The translations under genes were made by a program, and so were the position numbers. This document shows positions 10,882-21,585 of a DNA stretch of 64,000 bases, one piece after another (positions within the stretch are counted from its first letter, which is position 1; the number at the start of each line of letters is the position of its first letter). Origin of the DNA: Rheum nobile (taxonomy: Eukaryota > Streptophyta > Magnoliopsida > Caryophyllales > Polygonaceae); NCBI GenBank assembly GCA_027886185.1, contig WOAB01000864.1:1426001-1490000 (forward strand), in the 5' to 3' direction. The notes beneath the pieces were generated by a model. The model saw nothing but the letters and a program-made list of their open reading frames with translations. It ran no database searches and was not told the origin of the DNA.

Positions 10882-11355
10882 TTTGTCACACTAATCCTAG
10901 ACTTCCATCTCCTAAAATTTATAACCATAATTAATCTTTATTTTATACTTTAAAAGTACGAAGTACATAAGCTCACTATGTAATTCAGTGTGTATATATT
11001 GTAGATTTACTTGCAACCAACAAGTATCACTCCAAATTATGTCTTTGACCCTTTGTATGTGACGCAATGTCCTTGTACAAGTAATGAAGATGAATGAAAA
11101 TACCACCCCCCCCCCCCTAAAATTTATAATTTTGTCACACTAATCCTAGACTTCCATCTCCTAAATTTTATAACTATAATTAATCTTTATTTTATACTCT
11201 AAAAGTACTAAGTACATAAGCTCACTCTATAATTCAGTGTGTATATATTGTAGATTTACTTACAACCAACAAGTATCACTCCAAATTATGTCTTTGACCC
11301 TTTGTATGTGACGCAATGTCCTTGTACAAGTAATGAAGATGAATGAAAATACCAC
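10882..11355. repeat. 249-bp tandem duplication
   Basis: Two head-to-tail copies of a sequence running from TTTGTCACACTAATCC to GAAAATACCACCC; the AATCCTAGAC word occurs at 10893 and 11142. A C-run separates the copies (about 11107-11117). The right arm also has two copies (about 28690-28930 and 28945-29180), but the third partial copy of this region (about 18720-18960) has only one. Confidence 0.85.
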
Positions 11356-11870
11356 CCACGCCCCTCTGTGTTATCGATACTAATAGTTTTTCTCTACTTT
11401 ATGAATCTTTGACTCGTTTTGGAGTCTTTTTTCTGTATTACAAATGACATTATCAGAATAAACATATTTAGGACAAATTAACCCACCTATTTTATTTAGT
11501 CGAACAAAATTATCCCTGAAAAAAGTTTCAGATTAGGTTAATCTCTCTATTGCCATCCTCTTGAAAACAACCCACTATTTTTGAACATTTCATTTCCCCC
11601 CGCCTTAAATCGGAGGGACAATGATACACCTACACTAAGTGTAAGATTTTTCCTCAATGAATTATAGACATGTGTCACTTTATATATTTAAACAATAATA
11701 ATAAAAAAAAAAGTAAAAATAAAATATCATGTCTCTTTTAGTCTTTTTCACCTCTTTATTGATTAGGGAATTTTTTCACTTCCCCGTATTTTTTAGAAAG
11801 ATTAAGGCCCATTGCCCCTTTCGTTAAATGTTATTTCAAAAATATCCCACTAAATTTAAACTTTTGACTT
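11356..11870. other. Spacer with GTGTAGGTGTATCATTG repeat end
   Basis: No gene. Holds GACAATGATACACCTACACT (about 11618-11637), whose complement also stands directly left of the element at 58145, so it marks a dispersed repeat family. An ACTAAGTGTAAGA motif follows. 11700-11800 is A/T-rich and is the point where the third partial copy (18303 onward) stops matching. Confidence 0.5.
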
Positions 11871-12261
11871 TTGACCCCTTTCCTCTTCTACACACCAGCT
11901 AACACATTTGGCCTAATTTTCTCTCTCCTGCTCGCGATATTTTCAAGTGTTCGCTCTCCCATCTCCGTCTCCGATCACCAGCTCCGACCTCCGTCTCAGT
12001 CTCTCAGACCTCTCTCCGACTTCCATATCCTTCCGTCTTCAACCTGTATCTCCATCCGAGTTTACTCGAGCGCCATATCTGAAACCCTAAAAAAATGGTT
12101 CATTGCCTTTTCTTTCTCTGAGATGTCTGGCCTTCTTCTCCGCTTCCGACGCAAGGCACCTGCTCCACCCTAGGCTCCTCTTTAGATTCTGACGACGACA
12201 AGCCGCCGCCACTTCCACCAAGACGATAGCGAGGAACAGAAGTACTGACAAGGGTGTATTC

Positions 12262-12670
12262 TGTGAATTTCATCTCAGGTTGGTTTTTGTTTCCTCATGG
12301 CTTGAGAAGAGTGGGAAGGCATCTCAATTTGTGGATAAACGTATTGGGGAGCAGAAGGATGCACTTAGTGATTTCGATAAGATTGTTTTGTGCTCTCAGC
12401 GCGAGTGGAAGGTAGGTCGAGTCTAAAGCTTAATTTTACCACATAAAAGATTTGATGACTCCTTGTTTTCAATGATATATCTGAGCTTCTGTTTATTCTT
12501 ATAGGTAAAATCAGCTAAGAAATACAAATACAATTTGTCTATCGGAGAGGAAGATGAACTAGACATTGGAGATGGTGGAGTTTTCTCATAGAGGGATGAT
12601 TTCGGAGAAGAAATTGCACCTGCACCTGCAGATGATGATGATGACGATGCGGATGGCCAAGGCCGTGAGA
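12262..12670 (+). pseudogene. NOP14: Captured NOP14 gene fragment, two exons with intron, left arm
   Basis: Exon 12262-12411 reads SGKASQFVDKRIGEQKDALS, then DFDKIVL and a SQRE word. After a 93-bp GT-AG intron (12412-12504), the exon 12505-12670 reads AKKYKYNLSIGEEDELDIGD, GGVFS, stop, RDDFGEEI and an aspartate run, ending at a GTAAGT donor. These words match the N-terminal part of nucleolar protein 14, a U3/SSU-processome factor needed for 18S rRNA maturation. A TAG at 12589-12591 replaces the expected Glu codon. The upstream stretch 11871-12180 (pyrimidine-rich leader, AAACCCTAAAAAAATGG) looks like a captured gene 5' end, but I cannot tie it to NOP14. Retained introns mean DNA-level capture, not retroposition. 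The minus-strand copy is at 27381-27789. Confidence 0.8.
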
Positions 12671-13109
12671 GTAAGTCTCCATATCATGTTAGCACTTGGT
12701 ATTTGAGAGTTCTAAATTCAGGTGAAACTCTTGTTTCACATGTGTCCCGAGTTCACTCCTTAATTTTCCTCCTACCTTGATATACTGTTGTGGTCTAAAT
12801 AATTGTGATTAAGACTCTAGGATATAGAATGTGCTATGAATCGAACCTATATTAACACTTGATTTTGAGTTTGCTTCCACATACAATTTGGATAATGTTA
12901 AGCATCCCCGAGTCGATGGAATGTGGAGAAAAGTAGGCTCAATTTGATTATTTTTTGTAGGTTAGATTTGTGCGGTGTTAATCTAGTTTCGTATATAAAC
13001 TCATGGTAGGAAACCTACAGTTTCTGATTATGTGGTATCATGCGGTGTTTTTAGTTGTCTTGGATTCTTGGCAGACAGGTTCAATTTGCAGTTTAATGTG
13101 TCGTTGCAG
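12671..13109 (+). other. Intron-like spacer between captured exons
   Basis: Starts with a GTAAGT donor and ends with a TGCAG acceptor before the VAMP72 exon, but the two exons come from different genes. The join between the NOP14 and VAMP72 pieces therefore lies somewhere inside. No coding sequence is recognisable. Confidence 0.55.
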
Positions 13110-13233
13110 TGGCATCTCTTGGCAGACAGGTTCCCATTGCTTTCCTTGAGTGAATTAAGGATGATTTTTCCAAGAGATACGAAGAAGGAAAGGCTACAAC
13201 AGCTGTTGCTCTTGGTCTCAGCAAGGAGTTCGG
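13110..13233 (+). pseudogene. VAMP72: Captured VAMP72-type R-SNARE exon, left arm
   Basis: A 124-bp exon between a TTGCAG acceptor and a GGTAAGTC donor. It reads ASLGRQVPIAFLE, stop, IKDDFSKRYEEGKATTAVAL, then a SKEFG end. This matches the longin-domain end of plant VAMP721/722-type synaptobrevins (GRQ-P-AFLERVK-DF-KRY--GKA-TA), which drive secretory vesicle fusion at the plasma membrane. The TGA at 13151-13153 sits where CGA (Arg) is expected, a CpG transition. No SNARE helix or membrane anchor follows. The copy at 26818-26941 has the same stop. Confidence 0.8.
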
Positions 13234-13295
13234 GTAAGTCTATCACCAAATTGGCGTGTTGGCCATCTTGTGGAGGAAAAAATTCTCCCTACTGG

Positions 13296-13854
13296 AAGGG
13301 AGATTACAGTTGTTGGAGTTTGTTGTTTGAAAGACGGTGTTCCAGAAATAAAATCATGCAACGATCTTCCATATTTTCTGTGAGTGGAGTACAACTCTAA
13401 ATGACCTTAAGCTTATTTTGTCTACTATCCTGATATTAGACATTTTGATATGATTTGGGCTTCGTTTTGGAGCATTAGTCCTTGTTCATTATAAAGACCT
13501 TATCTACATTCATACCAAACGAACCCTTAGTTTGAGCTCAATTTCTGTTGAAGGAGCTCGTATCTTGGGGTCCTAGAATTGATTCGCTCGGCTTGTCATT
13601 GAAATCCTTGTATTCATATTCTTTAACTTGTCCTATTTGATACCCTGTATGCTTAGTTGGGTGTTTCAGTTTTTTACAAAATTTCGGTCAACTGGTCAAC
13701 GGTCGTTGACCGGTCAATGATCAAATGTGTTAATTTGTTTTGACTTACGGTGATGTCATCATTATGTAATGATGACATTACTATGAGTTATGGATTTGGA
13801 TGAAGTTTATCGGGGGTATTTATCTAATTTTACTATACTAAAAGGGTCATATAG
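13296..13854. other. Spacer unique to the left side
   Basis: Not duplicated in the right arm. No gene. GGTCAACGGTCGTTGACC (13694-13711) is a perfect 8-bp inverted repeat around a 2-bp centre. It lies in a run with further GGTCAA/TTGACC words at 13686-13717, the core of plant W-box elements. Whether this is regulatory or a transposon end is unknown. Confidence 0.5.
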
Positions 13855-14906
13855 TATTTTTTAATATACCTCACCTAACCCACTGTCACTCCCCAACTTT
13901 CTTTGTGAAATTCTTTTCTAGCTCAATCCCATTCTCACTCCCGACTCTACCAGAACCGTCGCTCCTCTCTCCTACCATGTCCACAGTCCAACCACGCCAT
14001 TTGCAATGCCACTTTCACATGAAAAGACATAAATATAAATATAGAATGCCACTAAAAATCCACAGTAATTCCCTCTAATAAGTTTAGTTTCTTCAGTTTG
14101 AGCCCATAAATTGAAAAATTCAAACACATGTGACAAATTGAAACCAATCAATTGTGAAGTCTAACACACACCGAACCATAATTCAATTTCAAACAAATCA
14201 AGCAGCGACGGTGGTGGCACATGCGTTAGAAGACAACTCCAAATTGGTGCTCGATGAAATGACTTTCGTGGAACCTCGCGAGGAGGCGGAGCTGCCATTT
14301 TCATGGTGAATCTGCTTTTCACCTCCATTGTAAATACTTTTATTTTTTAATTTATCCACACCCAATTTTGAGAAAACCCAGAAAATCATAGAAATTGGGT
14401 GTTAATGGCTCTCTCCCTCTGTGTCGCCTACGTCACCGGCCACTTCCTTCGACGATACCGGCCTTGCTTGCTCCCGCTCCGACGCCTCTTTCTCCCACTC
14501 CCTCTACTGATATGACCTCGTCGGCCTTAGCTTCGGTGGAGGAAGAACAAAGAAGATGAAAAATGGGAGGAAGAAGGAATAAGGTGAAGAATAGAAGAAG
14601 AAGAAGAAAGAATGAATATGAAAAATTTCAGAGATAATAGATGGAAGATATGAGGTTGAAGAATAACAAAAAAAATTACTTTAATTAGTACCGAGAAGAA
14701 AAGACTAGAGTAGCTTTTAGTCTGTAATAACATTTTTGCAGACACTTGAAGTTACAACTATACACTTATACCTTTACTAAAAGTGTAAAATAAATCTGGC
14801 GGGATACCGGAGAAACGACTCCTTCTTGCTAGAAGATGCGGGCTCCAATGGAGATTAGGCCGACGCGGGGAAGGAGGGATGAAGATGATGTGCCCGCCAT
14901 GGTTGC
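13855..14906 (+). repeat. Left arm of the fold-back element
   Basis: Contains CCTCACCTAACCCACTGTCA near the outer edge and GATGAAGATGATGTGCCCGC near the inner edge, both found reversed in the right arm. It includes a 5'-leader-like stretch (about 14400-14530, serine/arginine-like codons on both strands), possibly captured gene sequence that I cannot name. Confidence 0.75.
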
Positions 14907-14974
14907 GCCCACAAAAAAGAAAAGCAAAATTACTTAAAAATAAAAATCATGCGCAAAAATATTCGTTTTTTCGC

Positions 14975-15325
14975 ATTATAATTTTCTATATAACTATAAT
15001 ATATAAACATAGTATAACTATAAGATATAATCAAATTTGATATAACTATAAGATATATACATAGTATATAACTATATGATACAATCATAGTATATATATT
15101 ATATATTATGATTATATCTTATAGTTATACCAAATTTGGTTATATCCTTATAGTTATATCCAATTTGATTATATTATATAGTTATATAACTATATAATAT
15201 AACCAAATTGAATATAACTATAAGGTATAATCATAGTATATAACTATATAATATAACCATAGTATATAACTATGGAATATAATCATAAGACATAATCAAA
15301 TTGGATATAACTATAAGATATAACC
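14975..15325. repeat. AT minisatellite (TATAACTATAAGATATAA)
   Basis: Same vocabulary as the large satellite at 42966-46624 (TATAACTATA, ATATAACCAAATTGGATATA, AACCATAGTATATAACTAT). Flanked on the right by the shared AATAATAATAACAAACAGTT segment, exactly as at about 43345. Confidence 0.85.
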
Positions 15326-15621
15326 ATAGTTATATGTGATTTTTGAGAATAATAATAACAAACAGTTAATATCAAACAAATTGATGGAGAAATGTAAATG
15401 AAGAAAAGTATATTGAAACCTCATTATACAAACAACTTTATTGCCATGTAACCTTGATTACTTCATAACGTCTATTACTAGAGTCAAATGCAGATTAAAA
15501 AAAAATGTTATTTATTTTGTTGTTTTCAGGATTTTTTTTTCCTGCGCCAGGATCTTGCGTCATAGAAGCCAAATTTCAAAAAATGTCCCCAAGTCCCTTA
15601 TCTCAAATAATCATATTTTAG

Positions 15622-15663
15622 CTCTACGCAGGTATCTTGCGTATTCAAGATACCTGTGTAGAG
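15622..15663. repeat. 42-nt imperfect palindrome 1
   Basis: Begins CTCTACGCAGGTATCTTG and ends CAAGATACCTGTGTAGAG, giving stems of about 18 bp with one mismatch and a small centre. Eleven bases separate it from palindrome 2. Confidence 0.85.
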
Positions 15664-15673
15664 AAATTTCCTC

Positions 15674-15715
15674 CTCTACGCAGAAATCTGACGTACGTCA
15701 GATACTTGCGTAGAG
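15674..15715. repeat. 42-nt imperfect palindrome 2
   Basis: Same outer CTCTACGCA/TGCGTAGAG ends as palindrome 1, with a perfect 18-bp core ATCTGACGTACGTCAGAT. Confidence 0.85.
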
Positions 15716-17249
15716 AAATGTAGTGTAAAAGGGCAAAAATGGTAGTGTATATAACGAATGCGTTATTTTATTTTTATAAATCGGCCATGAACCGAATTTT
15801 TTAATAACCCGGTTCATTCACTTGGGCGCAACAAGATTATGATTTTTTTAGTTGCATCTTTTTTGGGCACACCCTGGTACGCCCAAAAAGAGGATATTTA
15901 AAAAAGAAGAAGATAAAATCCTAATCTTGAAAGAACTTTGTCGAAACAGTTCAATCGATGAGATGGAAGAAAGAGCTTGATTTACATGACCTTTATACGT
16001 ATACACTGAGTGTAAGAGAGAATTTTTTACACTTCCACGTGGACCAATCAGTAAAAAGAAAGATTTAATTTATATTTTCCGTTCCAAGACTAAAATCAAA
16101 ATATTGAATTTTCTGTCTCTTTCCTCCCCATCTTCTCACATATGATTTTTTTCCCACAATCCATGTCCGACCTTTCCTGTTTCCCCAAATCCCATATGGC
16201 AAGATCCCAATCAATAAAATTTACTTCTAGCAAACTCATCAACAAAGTCAAACTCCAAGGAGGTGAGGAAGAGGTGAAAAGTCGTCAACTCCGGCGAAGG
16301 ACTACAAACTACTAGATACTTCAGATCTGGGTGAAGGTTGCTGAATCGAACCACTGAGGAAGTCGATGGGTCGACTGTGACGACGAAAGGTGGATCTTGG
16401 CCAAGCCACCATAGAAGAATACAGATCTGGTGCATCGAATAAAACCGCAATGAACGCAAGACCGGCGAGGGGTGGGAGAGAGAGCGGCGAGGGCGCGAGA
16501 CCGGCGAGGGGTGGAAGAGCAAGAGCGACGAGAGGTGGTCGGTGATAGGTGGGAGGGCGGAGCTTTGGGTTTTGGTGGGTGGGTGAGAGGCAAAGGAAGA
16601 TTTGGGTTTGGGTGAGAGGTGACGGGCAGAGGAAGATTTGGGTTTGGGTGGGTGGGTGAGAGGTGAGGTACAGAGGAAGATTAGGGTTTGGGCACTAATT
16701 TGGGTTTAATTTCAAAATTTTGTTCAATTTTAAAATTTGGGTTTGGATTTGCAGATCTTGATTTTGTTCAATTTTAAAATTTTGTTCAATTTGGATTTGC
16801 AGATCTTGATTTCAAATTTCAAAATTTTGTAATCCAAAATCCAGATTTTGATTTGCTTATATGAATCTCAGTATATCCGTCCAAAATATTCAACAAAAAT
16901 GGAGAAAAATTGGAGTTGGGAGAAGAATCAAAAAGAAGGTGAATAGGAGCAAATTTGGGTTTGAGTTTACTAATTTACCTTTTTCTTTCTTTTTTATACT
17001 TTTCAAATTACTATTTATTACTAGTGTAACAGTACATTGTTCTAACCTTTGGCATGTTTTTACATAGATGTAAAATCAGAATATTTTACACTGAGTGTAA
17101 ACAAGTTCTTGTCCTGATTTACATGTAGATTGGAATTGGGTTTTATTACTTCAAGAATCCAATCACAAACCCTAGGCTTTAATTTCCAAAAAAATAAATC
17201 ATCAATCGATCTATTTGAGTAATTAGTGACCGACGGCGTGTTGCGGCCC

Positions 17250-18302
17250 TCAACCACGGCGGGCACATCATCTTCATCCCTCCTTCCCCGCGTCGGCCTA
17301 ATCTCCATTGGAGCCCGCATCTTCCAGCAAGAAGGAGTCGTTTCTCCGGTATCCCGCCAGATTTATTTTACACTTTTAGTAAAGGTATAAGGGTATAGTT
17401 GTAACTTCAAGTGTCTGCAAAAATGTTACAGACTAAAAGCTACTCTAGTCTTTTCTTCTCGGTACTAATTAAAGTAATTTTTTTTGTTATTCTTCAACCT
17501 TCTTCAACCTCATATCTTCCATTTTTTATCTCTGAAATTTTTCATATTCATTCTTTCTTCTTCTATTCTTCACCTTATTCCTTCTTCCTCCCATTTTTCA
17601 TCTTCTTTGTTCTTCCTCCACCGAAGCTAAGGCCGACGAGGTCATATCAGTAGAGGGAGTGGGAGAAAGAGGCGTCGGAGCGGGAGCAAGCAAGGCCGGT
17701 ATCGTCGAAGGAAGTGGCCGGTGACGTAGGCGACACAGAGGGAGAGAGCTATTAACGCCCAATTTCTATGATTTTCTGGGTTTTCTCAAAATTGGGTGTG
17801 GATAAATTAAAAAATAGAAGTATTTACAATGGAGGTGAAAAGCAGATTCACCATGAAAATGGCAGCTCCGCCTCCTCGCGAGGTTCCACGGAAGTCATTT
17901 CATCGAGCACCAATTTGGAGTTGTCTTCTAACGCATGTGCCACCACCGTCGCTGCTTGATTTGTTTGAAATTGAATTATGGTTCGGTGTGTGTTAGACTT
18001 CACAATTGATTGGTTTCAATTTGTCACATGTGTTTGAATTTTTCAATTTATAGGCTCAAACTGAAGAAACTAAACTTATTAGAGGGAATTACTGTGGGTT
18101 TTTAGTGGCATTCTATATTTATATTTATGTCTTTTCATGTGAAAGTGGCATTGCAAATGGCGTGGTTGGACTGTGGACATGGTAGGAGAGAGGAGCGACG
18201 GTTCTGGTAGAGTCGGGAGTGAGAATGGGATTGAGCTAGAAAAGAATTTCACAAAGAAAGTTGGGGAGTGACAGTGGGTTAGGTGAGGTACATTAAAAAA
18301 TA
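17250..18302 (-). repeat. Right arm of the fold-back element
   Basis: Reverse complement of 13855-14906 with scattered substitutions and one small insertion near 17500. The inner border is GGCGGGCACATCATCTTCAT. Confidence 0.75.
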
Positions 18303-19797
18303 TGGGGAGGTGAAAAAATTCCCTAATCAATAAAGAGGTGAAAAAGACTAAAAGAGACATGATATTTTATTTTTACTTTTTTTATTTTATTGTATAAATA
18401 TATAAGTGACACATGTCTATAATTCATTGAGGAAAAATCTTATACTTAGTGTAGGTGTATCATTGTCCATCCGATTTAAGGCTGGGGAAAATGAAATGTT
18501 CAAAAATAGTGGGTTGTTTTCAAGAGGATGACAATAGAGAGATTAACCTAATCTGAAATTTTTTTTAGGGATAATTTTGTTCGACTAAACAAAATAGGTG
18601 GATTAATTTGTCCTAAATATGTTTATTCTGATAATGTCATTTATCATACAGAAAAAAAACTCCAAAACGAGTCCAAGATTCATAAAGTAGAGAAAAACTA
18701 TTAATATCAATAACAGGGGGGGCGTGGGTGGTATTTTCATTCATCTTCATTACTTGTACAAGGACATTGCGTCACATACAAAGGGTCAAAGACATAATTT
18801 GGAGTGATACTTGTTAGTTGTAAGTAAATCTACAATATATACACACTGAATTACAGAGTGAGCTTATGTACTTAGTACCTTTAAAGTATAAAATAAAGAT
18901 TAATTATGGTTATACAATTTAGGAGATGGAAGTCTAGGATTAGTTTGACAAAATTGTAATCTTCATTATATTTTTTAGAAAATTATTTTTTTCCCAATTT
19001 TTTTTTCTCATTTTTTAAAATGTATTATACTTCAAGTGCAAATATAAGCACAAAAAATCATCTATAAAAAAAACTCAAAGTGCGAATATAAGCATCTTTT
19101 TAATGCTCACATGGAATGCATCTTTAATTTGCTAAAGTACATTTGATAATATGTAAATGTGCATTTTTAATACGGATATCAAAAGTGCACATTTTAGCTA
19201 GTGTATGTTTATTATGTTAAAAGTGCATATGTTAGTATGTTAAAGTTAGACCTGAGCAAACGCGGGCCGGCCCGCTCGCCCGCCGAACCCGCCCGCATAA
19301 ATGGACGGATATGGTCACTATATTTAGCCTACTTTACCCGGATAGCCTGGCCCGCCCATGTAAACGGATGAGATCCAATCACTAATAATATCCCATTTAG
19401 CCCGGATAGTCCACCCGTAAGCCCAAACTAATTTTTAGAAATAAATAAAATAAATTTGTTTTTATGAATGTCTACTGTTATTGCATCTTTAAAGTGACAA
19501 ACATATTTTTTATGGGCATATTTGTTGGACTAGTTTGGTTTGTAACTGCATCTTCAAAGTGTTGGACAAATTTCTCATGGGCATTTTTGTTGGACAAGTG
19601 TGTAACATGCATCATGTCTACCATTTGCAACAAAAGGACAACTTTTTTTTATGGGCATTGTGCCTTAGATTGGATTTGTTATGCTTTGTTTTTTACAGGT
19701 TTGTCATGTCTCGCGGGCTATATGGGACTCGCGGGCTGCTCGAGTCCGGATGTTCGGGCGAATCCGGGAAGCCTTCCCAACTCGTTTCCTTGGCTTG
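18303..19797 (-). repeat. Third, partial copy of the arm sequence (inverted)
   Basis: Reverse-complement match to about 9990-11797 of the left arm, and direct match to 28260-30000. It has only one copy of the 249-bp unit and ends inside the hAT MITE, where the retrotransposon at 19798 interrupts it. The last stretch of the MITE resumes at 26665-26731. No gene. Confidence 0.8.
19247..19797. mobile_element. hAT-like MITE, copy 3, interrupted
   Basis: Starts TAGACCTGAGCAAACGCGGG, preceded by GTTAAAGT (the target duplication seen at 29444-29451). It runs as in copy 2 until a 6.9-kb retrotransposon inserts after ...TTGGCTTG. It continues at 26670 (CCCAGATTCAACCCGCCC) and is cut off at about 26731, so the second terminal repeat is lost. 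Confidence 0.85.
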
Positions 19798-20485
19798 TGA
19801 TGTGACCATGCCCTCCATGTCAGCTACAGAGGAGGAAGTCGCCATGAGACATCCGCCTTGAGACTCCTCTACAACTACATCCATTCTGAGATCGATTAAA
19901 GAGATTTACTATTTCTGGACATTTCTATAAACAATATTTCTAGTTTTAGTAACTGCTATTTTTGGGTGGTTGCCATTTATGTTAAATGGGCCGTCAGAAT
20001 TAGTAACTAGAGAGTCTGGCCCATTAGGTCAACTCTCTAGTATAAATACTATCTTTTGTCTTCATTTTCAACTACGTCGAAATAGAGCTTGTTTTCCAGT
20101 CGAGTAATCTCCTGCAAACCCGGGCCCTGACGTCACAAAATTAACGCGTTTCTAGTCGAACTATCCTCGTGCGTTAATTCGGTTCCAACTATCCAGTTAC
20201 TATCCGCAATCCCGTAACAAGAACTAACACTAGTTCTTGTCGCCCCACAAACCCTTATACCGCAGGTCTTCCTTCCTCCCTACGTCCGTCGCACGCACCA
20301 CCACAACTCCGCCTCCTCTTCACCATCACCAACCACCTTCCGCCACCATTCCGCATCCTCTCCGAACACCCTCAGTCCGCAGATCATCATCGTCATCTCC
20401 AATCCGAAGAGTTGTTCGCCCTACTACGCATTCAATCGATCCTTGACAGCAAATCGTAGTCTTTCCATCGGACAAGGTCACATCA
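19798..20485 (+). repeat. 5' LTR of the 19798 element
   Basis: 688 bp. TATA-like TATAAATA at 20041-20048 in an AACTCTCTAG context. The terminal repeats TGATGTGACC and GGTCACATCA are perfect inverted 10-mers. A 24-bp piece of this LTR (20380-20403) is found again, exactly, at the repair junction 26731-26754. Confidence 0.9.
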
Positions 20486-20487
20486 AC

Positions 20488-20500
20488 TGGCATCAGAGCC
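20488..20500 (+). other. Primer-binding site, tRNA-iMet type
   Basis: TGGCATCAGAGCC, one base off the usual plant iMet PBS TGGTATCAGAGC, two bases inside the 5' LTR. Confidence 0.8.
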
Positions 20501-21585
20501 TTCAAATCGCGTAAGTAATTCCAACTCTTCATCTAATCACTCATTCGCTTCCGTAAATCCATTCCTGCATCAAAAAAAAAAAACGACGAACCTTTCCGCC
20601 CAGATTTCGTCAGTTTTTTTTTTCATTTCCGCAATTTTCTTCCATATTCCTGTAGGACATCTCGAGACGATTCCGGGCATATAAAATTCGCTCAAAACGG
20701 ACATCGTTTGACCCCTCAAAAGACCAAAATACGAACACAAAAAAAACAATTTTTTTCTTCTTGCACAGCCGAACCACTGCTCACCAATATTCTGCAATTT
20801 TCTGGTGTTTTTGCTTGGTTTTTGATTGTGTTTCTAGTAGATCCGCTTGCATGTAGGCTTAGATAGTTCGTTTGCGACTTCGTTTGCCTTGTGTGCGCCA
20901 CAAATCTACATATTCGCAACCTCCTTCTCTTCCCACTTGAATCACAGTATTTTTTTTATTTTCTGTGCTGCGTTTGCTGAATTTCTGTGCACACAATTCA
21001 GTTTTGCTTGTGCGTTTGCTGAACTTCTGGTGCGTTTCCTGTGTATATGTGCTGTTCGTGTGCTGCCGATTTTTTTTTCCTGTGTTTTGTTTGCTGAAGT
21101 TTCTGCTTCTGTAGTAGCAACAGCCCCAGAATCAAAAAAAAAAATCTGGGCTGTTTGAAGACTAAAAAAAAAAAATCGAGACCACATAAGTCAAAATAAG
21201 GCAAGTGCGTCTCTACGCAGCACGAAGGGAGAACCCGGTCTTGATTCTGGCACCTTCAACCCCGTTATCACAGTGATTCATTTACCGTCTTCTATATCTT
21301 TCACTGTCTGGGTTGCATATCTTGGATGACTGTGTTGTGCTTACTTCTGTGCTTATATCCTTGCATATCTACTTTCGACATTTTCTTTGCTGAGCATTGC
21401 CTTGATTTTGTTGACTGTTGTGTGAGTTGCCTTAAGTCTGCTCGTAACCGCTCACACGACCAGCCAGAGTAGTTTCCCGAGTGATTGTTTGTTGAGTTCA
21501 GTTTTGCTTGCCTTTTTGTTGATTCTTTGTTGTTGTTGTTGTTCGCTTTGATCCTGTGGTTTGCCCTTTCTTGCTGTCAGGTACC
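20501..21585 (+). other. 5' untranslated leader of the Gypsy element
   Basis: About 1.1 kb between PBS and gag start with no supported frame. T-rich with runs of TTTTTTTT and A-runs, plus many TTTGCTG/TGTGCTG words around 20960-21120. The leader ends in GGTACC just before the ATG. Confidence 0.6.

Larger units (their letters stand above)
6574..13295 (+). repeat. Left arm of giant inverted duplication
   Basis: The whole stretch recurs in reverse complement at 26755-42730 once the retrotransposon at 31510-40654 is removed. Matching landmarks in reversed order include the Gypsy relic, its LTR, the SINE-like and minisatellite repeat, the hAT MITE, the 249-bp tandem pair, and the NOP14 and VAMP72 exons. 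Identity looks very high by eye. The 124-bp VAMP72 exon and the 150-bp and 166-bp NOP14 exons have identical lengths in both arms. Because the arms include pieces of unrelated elements, this is a segmental inverted duplication rather than one transposon. Confidence 0.85.
14907..17249. other. Loop of the fold-back element
   Basis: No gene supported. In order: a GTTGCGCCCA word (14903), AT minisatellite (about 14975-15325), a segment shared with 43325-43690 (AATAATAATAACAAACAGTT to AAAAATGGTAGTGTATA), two palindromes, CTTGGGCGCAACAAG (about 15820), TACACTGAGTGTAA words at about 15998 and 17082, and a G-rich stretch at 16440-16700 with GGGTGGGTGAGAGG repeats. The minus-strand frame at 16211-16593 is low-complexity and may be captured gene sequence, but I cannot identify it. 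Confidence 0.55.
13855..18302. mobile_element. Fold-back element with arms of about 1,050 bp
   Basis: 13855-14906 is repeated in reverse complement at about 17250-18302; for example the frame at 14198-14389 (minus) recurs at 17768-17959 (plus). The loop of about 2.3 kb carries an AT minisatellite, two 42-nt palindromes and G-rich sequence. Long inverted arms without a transposase fit a non-autonomous MULE or a fold-back element. The outer right edge joins the third repeat copy at TATTTTTTA, a word also present at the matching point of the left arm (about 11790), so the edge may be a rearrangement joint rather than a transposon end. Confidence 0.65.

Noticed and set aside
11871..12173. 100-codon frame before the NOP14 exons, same in both arms
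   Set aside because: Looks like a captured pyrimidine-rich 5' leader; no protein family recognised and no splice continuity to the next exon shown.
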